Source: an uncultured Acidimicrobiales bacterium
Lineage (GTDB): Bacteria; Actinomycetota; Acidimicrobiia; Acidimicrobiales; UBA10347
NCBI GenBank assembly: GCA_938015575.1
Contig: CALLPT010000157.1
Coordinates: 1 to 46,143, forward strand
Reading direction: 5' to 3'
Length of the DNA stretch: 46,143 nucleotides
Part shown: positions 42,449 to 46,143 of the stretch, piece by piece
Layout: every line of letters starts with the position of its first letter
How positions within the stretch are numbered: the first letter of the stretch is position 1
Notes under the pieces: model-generated
Told to the model about the DNA's origin: nothing
Seen by the model: the letters and a program-made list of their open reading frames with translations, nothing else
Database searches by the model: none
Position numbers and translations under genes: made by a program

Positions 42449-42454
42449 TACGCT
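42449..42454 (+). promoter_or_regulatory. -10 box for ychJ
   Basis: TACGCT, 7 nt before the GTG at 42462. It supports that start over a TTG at 42441. Confidence 0.42.
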
Positions 42455-42461
42455 TCGGGTC

Positions 42462-42842
42462 GTGCCCGAGCATCTCTGTCCCTGTGGGCGCGGTGCCGCC
42501 TATGAGAAGTGCTGCGCCAAGGTGCACGAGCACGGCGCCGGTATTGGCGTGACCGCCGAGGACCTGATGCGAGCGCGCTACAGCGCGTACGTGCTCGGCG
42601 CCGCCGCATTCCTGCTGCGCTCCTGGCATCCGGATACGCGTCCGACGACGGTCAGCTTCGATCCAGCGATCGAGTGGCTCGGCCTCGAGGTCGAGCGCAC
42701 CGAGGCCGGCGGTGCCCTTGCGACCGATGGCGTGGTCGAGTTCCGAGCCCGGTTCCGTCGTGGCGATGAGCATCTCGAACTCCACGAAGTGAGCACGTTC
42801 ACGCGACTTGGCGGTGAATGGGTCTACGTGGCCGGACGCTGA
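42462..42842 (+). CDS. YchJ-like (UPF0225) SEC-C motif protein
   Basis: 126 residues from the GTG at 42462. The SEC-C zinc motif CPCGRGAAYEKCC opens the protein. DLMRARYSAYVLGAAAFLLRSWHPDTRP and the NTF2-like strand block (VVEFRARFRRGDEHLELHEVSTFTRLGGEWVYVAGR) follow. E. coli YchJ has a second C-terminal SEC-C motif, which is absent here. The function of the family is unknown; zinc binding is expected from the Cys pattern. Confidence 0.87.
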   Translation: MPEHLCPCGRGAAYEKCCAKVHEHGAGIGVTAEDLMRARYSAYVLGAAAFLLRSWHPDTRPTTVSFDPAIEWLGLEVERTEAGGALATDGVVEFRARFRRGDEHLELHEVSTFTRLGGEWVYVAGR

Positions 42843-42849
42843 GCGTCGG

Positions 42850-43413
42850 CTAGCCCAAGATGATGTCTTCGCAGCGCTGCAAGCCGACTTCGAGATCGTC
42901 GGCGTTGCGGTAGCGGGCCCAGTTCAACCAGATGCCGTTCGTCAGGGCAATGGCGTCGATGCTGCGACTGCGGACCTCGGCCTTGCTCAGTTCCGGACGT
43001 GCGGCGCCGATCAACCCGCGGAGTGCGTCGGCGTACTCTTCGAAGAAGCGGGCGTCGACTGCGGCAATCGCCGGATCGGTGAGCGCGACGGCCCACAGGC
43101 TGATCCGCAGGCGCAGGTAGTCGCCGTCGAGGAACTCCTCGTCAAAGGAGCTGCGCACGAATGCTCGAACCCGCTCGGCGGGTTCACCGATGTTTTCGAT
43201 CGCCTGTTCCGAGGCCTCGCGCAGTCGAGCGGTGGCTCGTTCGAACGCCGCGACGATCAAGGTTTCCTTGTCGTCGAAGTGGTAGCTGATGAGCCCGAGG
43301 CTGACATCGGCCTCTTCGGCCACCTGTCGCATCGAGGCGCCGCGCACACCATCGCGCACGATGACGGCTTGCACCGCGTCGAGGATTTGCTGTTGGGTTT
43401 GGCCGCCGCTCAT
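42850..43413 (-). CDS. TetR family regulator, BetI-like
   Basis: 187 residues from the ATG at 43413. The helix-turn-helix (residues 8-50) reads ILDAVQAVIVRDGVRGASMRQVAEEADVSLGLISYHFDDKETLI. The C-terminal domain has LRLRISLWAVALTDPAIAAVDARFFEEYADALRGLI and ends SIDAIALTNGIWLNWARYRNADDLEVGLQRC, the layout of the BetI C-terminal family. BetI senses choline, but the ligand here is unknown. It is divergent from the oxygenase at 43534 with an operator-like palindrome between, so it probably represses that operon. Confidence 0.87.
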   Translation of the reverse strand: MSGGQTQQQILDAVQAVIVRDGVRGASMRQVAEEADVSLGLISYHFDDKETLIVAAFERATARLREASEQAIENIGEPAERVRAFVRSSFDEEFLDGDYLRLRISLWAVALTDPAIAAVDARFFEEYADALRGLIGAARPELSKAEVRSRSIDAIALTNGIWLNWARYRNADDLEVGLQRCEDIILG

Positions 43414-43422
43414 CGCCCTTCG

Positions 43423-43428
43423 ACCGTA
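43423..43428 (-). promoter_or_regulatory. -10 box for the TetR gene
   Basis: TACGGT on the minus strand, 9 nt before the ATG at 43413. Confidence 0.4.
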
Positions 43429-43494
43429 GCGGTCGCCCGGCGGCGACGTGCAGCGCAACGGCGCCCAAGCCCACGGACGCCCACTCGCGTGCGA

Positions 43495-43520
43495 CTGGAC
43501 GATCGTTCAGTTTCGTGAAC
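43495..43520. promoter_or_regulatory. TetR operator candidate
   Basis: CTGGACGATCGTTCAG (43495-43510) is a 16-bp palindrome with one mismatched pair around ACGATCGT. It overlaps a second inverted repeat GTTCA-6-TGAAC (43505-43520). Together they fill the -35 to -10 region of the oxygenase promoter, ideal for repression. Confidence 0.6.
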
Positions 43521-43526
43521 TAGGCT
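43521..43526 (+). promoter_or_regulatory. -10 box for the oxygenase operon
   Basis: TAGGCT, 7 nt before the ATG at 43534 and directly after the operator candidate. Confidence 0.48.
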
Positions 43527-43533
43527 GCCAGGC

Positions 43534-44391
43534 ATGCATGCCCTTGATGCTCTCGAGGCGATCGTCGATCTCGATACCTATCCGATCCATCGTCTCGACT
43601 CTTCGGTGCGCAGCGACCTGGTCGCCGAGACTCGCCGCCAGATGGATGCCCTCGGGTGCTGTCGCCTGAGCGACTTCGTTCGGCCCGAAGCCATTGCGCA
43701 GATGTTGGCAGAAGCCAAAGATCTCCACGGCCAGGCCTTTTGGGCCCAACAGACCCACAACCCCTACGCATCGCCGGGCGATCCGGGCCTGCCCGACTCG
43801 CATCCGCGCAATGTCATGCAGCACCGCATGAGCGGCTTCATCAACTCCGACATCCTGCCGGCGACCTCGTTGCTCAACCAGATCTACGACAGCAACGTGA
43901 TGACCCATTTCGTCTGGGATTCGCTCGGAACGGACAAGCCGATCTACCAGTGGGCCGACCCACTCGGACGCAACCCGTATGGCGTCATGGAGACCGACCA
44001 CTACTTCCCCTGGCACTTCGACGGCAACGAGTTCACCGTCTCGATCCTCGTGCAAAAGGCTGAGCAGGGCGGCGTGTTCGAGTACGTGCCCGACATCCGC
44101 CAGCCCAACGATGAGAACTACGAGCGGGTGCAGTACATCCTCGAGGGTGGCCGCGACGGCGTGCACGAACTCGACCTGGTACCGGGCGACCTCCAGCTGT
44201 TCAAGGGCCGCTTCTCGATGCACCGGGTGACCCGCATCGCCGGACCGACGACCCGCTACATCGCGTTGCCGACCTACGTCTATGACCCGTGGCGGATGAA
44301 CCGGCCTCACCACTCCGAGCAGTACTACGGACGAGCGACCGATGCGCATCACGCACGTGCCGCGGCCATGGTCGACGGCCTGGTCGACTGA
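43534..44391 (+). CDS. ArpA/HalD-like Fe(II)/2-oxoglutarate oxygenase
   Basis: 285 residues. The metal triad is H161-F-D163 in FPWHFDGNEFTVSILVQ and the distal H230 in KGRFSMHRVT, with R241 for 2-oxoglutarate. The block EQGGVFEYVPDIRQPNDENYERV followed by DLVPGDLQLFKGR matches the family annotated ArpA or HalD/BesD-like. The halogenases of that family replace the Asp with Gly or Ala. Here the Asp is present, so hydroxylation rather than chlorination is expected. It leads an operon with a beta-hydroxyacid dehydrogenase and an aldolase under a TetR regulator. Substrate unknown; a free amino or small organic acid is likely. Confidence 0.78.
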   Translation: MHALDALEAIVDLDTYPIHRLDSSVRSDLVAETRRQMDALGCCRLSDFVRPEAIAQMLAEAKDLHGQAFWAQQTHNPYASPGDPGLPDSHPRNVMQHRMSGFINSDILPATSLLNQIYDSNVMTHFVWDSLGTDKPIYQWADPLGRNPYGVMETDHYFPWHFDGNEFTVSILVQKAEQGGVFEYVPDIRQPNDENYERVQYILEGGRDGVHELDLVPGDLQLFKGRFSMHRVTRIAGPTTRYIALPTYVYDPWRMNRPHHSEQYYGRATDAHHARAAAMVDGLVD

Positions 44392-44403
44392 CCGGCCACC
44401 CTC

Positions 44404-45294
44404 GTGTCTCGCTCACTCGCCGTCATCGGCCTAGGCAACATCGGTGGAGGCGTCGCCCGCAACCTGGTCGCGGCTGGCCACGAGGTAACGGTCGTCGATC
44501 TCGACCCGGACAAGGTGGGAGCAGTCGTCGCGCTCGGCGCGACCTCGGCGCCCTCGCCCGGCGAGGCTGCCGCGAACGCCGAGGTCATCTTCACCTCGCT
44601 GCCCGGTCCCAAGCAGATCGCGGCGGTCGCCGAAGAGATCGTGCCGGTGATGGCGCCGGGATCGACCTGGGTCGAGCTGTCGACGAACGATCTCGACACG
44701 GCGCGACGTCTGGGTGAACAATGCGCTACGGCCGGTGTCCGCCTGATTGACGCTCCGGTTTCTGGAGGACCCGAGGGTGCCGCCGCTGGCACCCTGTCGA
44801 TTTTCGTGGGCGGTCCCGACGACGCCGTCGCCGACGTGCTGGCGCTGCTTGGTGAGATCGGCTCGAAGGTCGATCATCTCGGGCCGCATGGCGCCGGCAT
44901 CGTTGCCAAGATCGCGCAGGTCACGCTCTGTTACACACAGACCGTCACCCTGATCGAAGCCCTGCTGCTGGGGGTGAAGGGCGGGGTCGCCCCCGACAAG
45001 ATGCTCGACCTGATTCAGAACTCGGCCGGCACCAGCTACTGCGCCACCGCATACGGCCCCGAGATCCTCGCCGGGACCTACGACGCCAGCTTCCCCCTGA
45101 GCCACGCGGCCAAGGACATGCGCCTGGCGATGGAGATGGCCGAGACCATGGGTGTCGAGTTGCCGTTCACCCGCGACGTGGCCGCCCTTTACGCTGAAGC
45201 CGAAGCCACCTTCGGTAGCGACGCAGCCCACTGCCTGGCCGCCCAACTCATCGAACGCAAGAACAACCTCATCCTCCACGAACTCCCCACCTGA
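44404..45294 (+). CDS. 3-hydroxyisobutyrate dehydrogenase-like NAD(P)-dependent oxidoreductase
   Basis: 296 residues from a GTG 12 bp after the oxygenase stop. LAVIGLGNIGGGVARNLVAAGHEVTVVD binds NAD(P); DAPVSGGPEGAAAGTLSIFVGG is the substrate signature. The catalytic Lys stands in GAGIVAKIAQV, but the usual Asn pair after it (KxxNN) is Gln-Val here. The C-terminal helical domain ends with a family-like KDMRLAMEMAETMGVELPFT. It would oxidise a beta-hydroxy acid, perhaps formed by the oxygenase upstream. Confidence 0.85.
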   Translation: MSRSLAVIGLGNIGGGVARNLVAAGHEVTVVDLDPDKVGAVVALGATSAPSPGEAAANAEVIFTSLPGPKQIAAVAEEIVPVMAPGSTWVELSTNDLDTARRLGEQCATAGVRLIDAPVSGGPEGAAAGTLSIFVGGPDDAVADVLALLGEIGSKVDHLGPHGAGIVAKIAQVTLCYTQTVTLIEALLLGVKGGVAPDKMLDLIQNSAGTSYCATAYGPEILAGTYDASFPLSHAAKDMRLAMEMAETMGVELPFTRDVAALYAEAEATFGSDAAHCLAAQLIERKNNLILHELPT

Positions 45295-45301
45295 CGAATT
45301 T

Positions 45302-45338
45302 TGGACATTTGCGGCCAGACCGTGGCCGTAGATGTCCA
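45302..45338. promoter_or_regulatory. inverted repeat upstream of the aldolase
   Basis: TGGACAT-3-CGGCC-7-GGCCG-3-ATGTCCA lies in the 66-bp gap between the dehydrogenase stop and the aldolase ATG. It has no T-tract, so it fits an operator or leader hairpin better than a terminator. Confidence 0.5.
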
Positions 45339-45360
45339 CAGATCCTGAAAGGGTCCTGCA

Positions 45361-46143
45361 ATGAGCGAACCGACGACCGGCAACTACGAAGTGACGGCCG
45401 ACGACTTCCAGGCGAGCAACGCCGGGAGCTTCACGGGCGAGGAGTGGGAAGCACGCCAGGATCTGGCCGCCATGTATCGCCTGTCGGCCCACTTCGGCTA
45501 CGACGACACCGTCTGGAACCACATCACCATGCGGGTGCCGGGCAGCGACCACGACTTCTTCTTGAACAAGTTCGGCCTGCTCTACAACGAGGTCACCGCC
45601 TCGAACCTGATCAAGGTCGACAGCGACGGCACCGTGCTCGAAGGTCCTGCCGACGTGAACACCGCCGGCTTCGTGATCCACTCGGCGATCCACAATGACT
45701 TTCCCGAGTGGAAGGTCGTGTTCCACGCCCACGTGCCCGACGCGCTCGCCGTCACCGCGCTCAAAGACGGCTTTCAGCACATCGTGCAAGACACGTCGAT
45801 GCTGTATGGCGAGATCGGCTATCACGATTGGGAAGGCCTCTCGCTCACCCTCGAAGAGCGCGAACGCCTGGCCAAGAACATGGACGGCAACCGTGCGCTC
45901 ATCATGCGCAACCACGGCTTCCTCACCGTCGGCAAGACCGCCGGCGAGGCGTTCATGGTGATGCACTACCTGATCCGAGGCTGTCGGGCGATGCTTGCCG
46001 CATACGGCACCGGGCTCGAGGTCGATCCGGGGCCACGGGACATCTGGGAACTGTCGAAGCGCCAGTACGACCACTTCCCGCTCGGCGACAACGAGTGGCC
46101 GGCGCTGCGCCGGATGCTCGACCAGATCGATCCGTCGTACAAG
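45361..46143 (+). CDS. class II aldolase/adducin family protein (cut by window end)
   Basis: 261 codons from the ATG at 45361 to the right edge with no stop. Zinc ligands are H122 and H124 in VVFHAHVPDAL and H185 in IMRNHGFLTVG; NTAGFVIHSAIH and the N-terminal WNHITMRVPG region are also typical. Family members are fuculose- or ribulose-phosphate aldolases and epimerases, but many with this FLNKFGLLYNEVTASNLIKVD pattern act on unphosphorylated hydroxy acids or ketones. GAAAGG precedes the ATG by 9 nt. It completes the operon begun by the oxygenase, although an inverted repeat upstream may give separate control. Confidence 0.87.
   Translation, partial: MSEPTTGNYEVTADDFQASNAGSFTGEEWEARQDLAAMYRLSAHFGYDDTVWNHITMRVPGSDHDFFLNKFGLLYNEVTASNLIKVDSDGTVLEGPADVNTAGFVIHSAIHNDFPEWKVVFHAHVPDALAVTALKDGFQHIVQDTSMLYGEIGYHDWEGLSLTLEERERLAKNMDGNRALIMRNHGFLTVGKTAGEAFMVMHYLIRGCRAMLAAYGTGLEVDPGPRDIWELSKRQYDHFPLGDNEWPALRRMLDQIDPSYK

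Noticed and set aside
43534-44391. A radical halogenase
   Set aside because: The family includes BesD/HalD halogenases, but the iron-binding HxD aspartate is present here, and halogenases need Gly or Ala there.
44431-46074. A 547-codon open frame antisense to the dehydrogenase and aldolase genes
   Set aside because: It crosses two well-supported genes and their gap, has a His/Gly-rich low-information translation and no family motif.

Overview
The window is 46 kb of high-GC bacterial chromosome packed with genes on both strands. No stretch longer than about 160 bases lacks a gene. I see no rRNA, tRNA, CRISPR array, insertion sequence or prophage gene. The gene set suggests a free-living, probably marine or aquatic actinobacterium of the Acidimicrobiia/Ilumatobacter kind. 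It includes an F420-type luciferase-like oxidoreductase, many SDRs, phytanoyl-CoA-dioxygenase-like oxygenases, a CaiB-type CoA transferase, a haloalkane dehalogenase tail, an LAxTG-sorted fasciclin protein, and TAnnnT boxes directly before start codons. The lineage is an inference from gene content and base usage; no marker gene is present.

Regions. 1-9.7 kb: a haloalkane dehalogenase tail, dapC, a Rieske monooxygenase overlapping an SDR, a VOC protein, a queuosine-salvage hydrolase (DUF2419/Qng1 family), an SRPBCC protein, a CMD-like protein, an SMP-30 lactonase, two more SDRs, a PhyH oxygenase and a small heavy-metal-binding protein. 9.7-14.2 kb: an MFS exporter, a nitroreductase-SRPBCC fusion, and a coupled crotonase/CoA-transferase pair. 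14.2-19.0 kb: a tightly overlapped MoxR/DUF58/DUF4129 operon with a PhyH gene 7 bp upstream. 19.0-24.4 kb: an assimilatory sulfur operon in the order precorrin-2 dehydrogenase, SUMT, sulfite reductase, DUF4202, metZ. It has a readable promoter and a palindromic operator candidate. 24.4-35.9 kb: mixed housekeeping and transport (LLM oxidoreductase, acyl-CoA dehydrogenase, MscS, EEP hydrolase, MFS, RND pump, TerB-like protein, aminotransferase, GNAT, alpha/beta hydrolase).

36.0-41.4 kb is the most striking part. A dimethylglycine/sarcosine-dehydrogenase-like flavoprotein runs in frame, with no stop codon, into ETF beta (1129 residues in total). etfA and a strong terminator follow, and a divergent GntR/FCD regulator is separated from the fusion gene by a perfect 16-bp palindrome. 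ETF is the natural electron acceptor of such dehydrogenases, so donor and acceptor may be one polypeptide. However, the linker resembles an intergenic repeat found nearby and all three frames are open there, so a sequence error or recent stop loss must be excluded.

41.4-46.1 kb: an LAVTG-anchored fasciclin protein, YchJ, and a second regulated module. In that module a BetI-like TetR regulator is divergent from an ArpA/HalD-like Fe(II)/2-oxoglutarate oxygenase, a beta-hydroxyacid dehydrogenase and a class II aldolase cut by the window end. An operator-like palindrome lies over the oxygenase promoter.

A window-wide pattern is that nineteen genes which look first in their transcription unit have TAGnnT or TACnnT (one TACCCT) 6-9 nt before the start codon and no Shine-Dalgarno sequence, as expected for leaderless transcripts. 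This pattern helped choose several starts.
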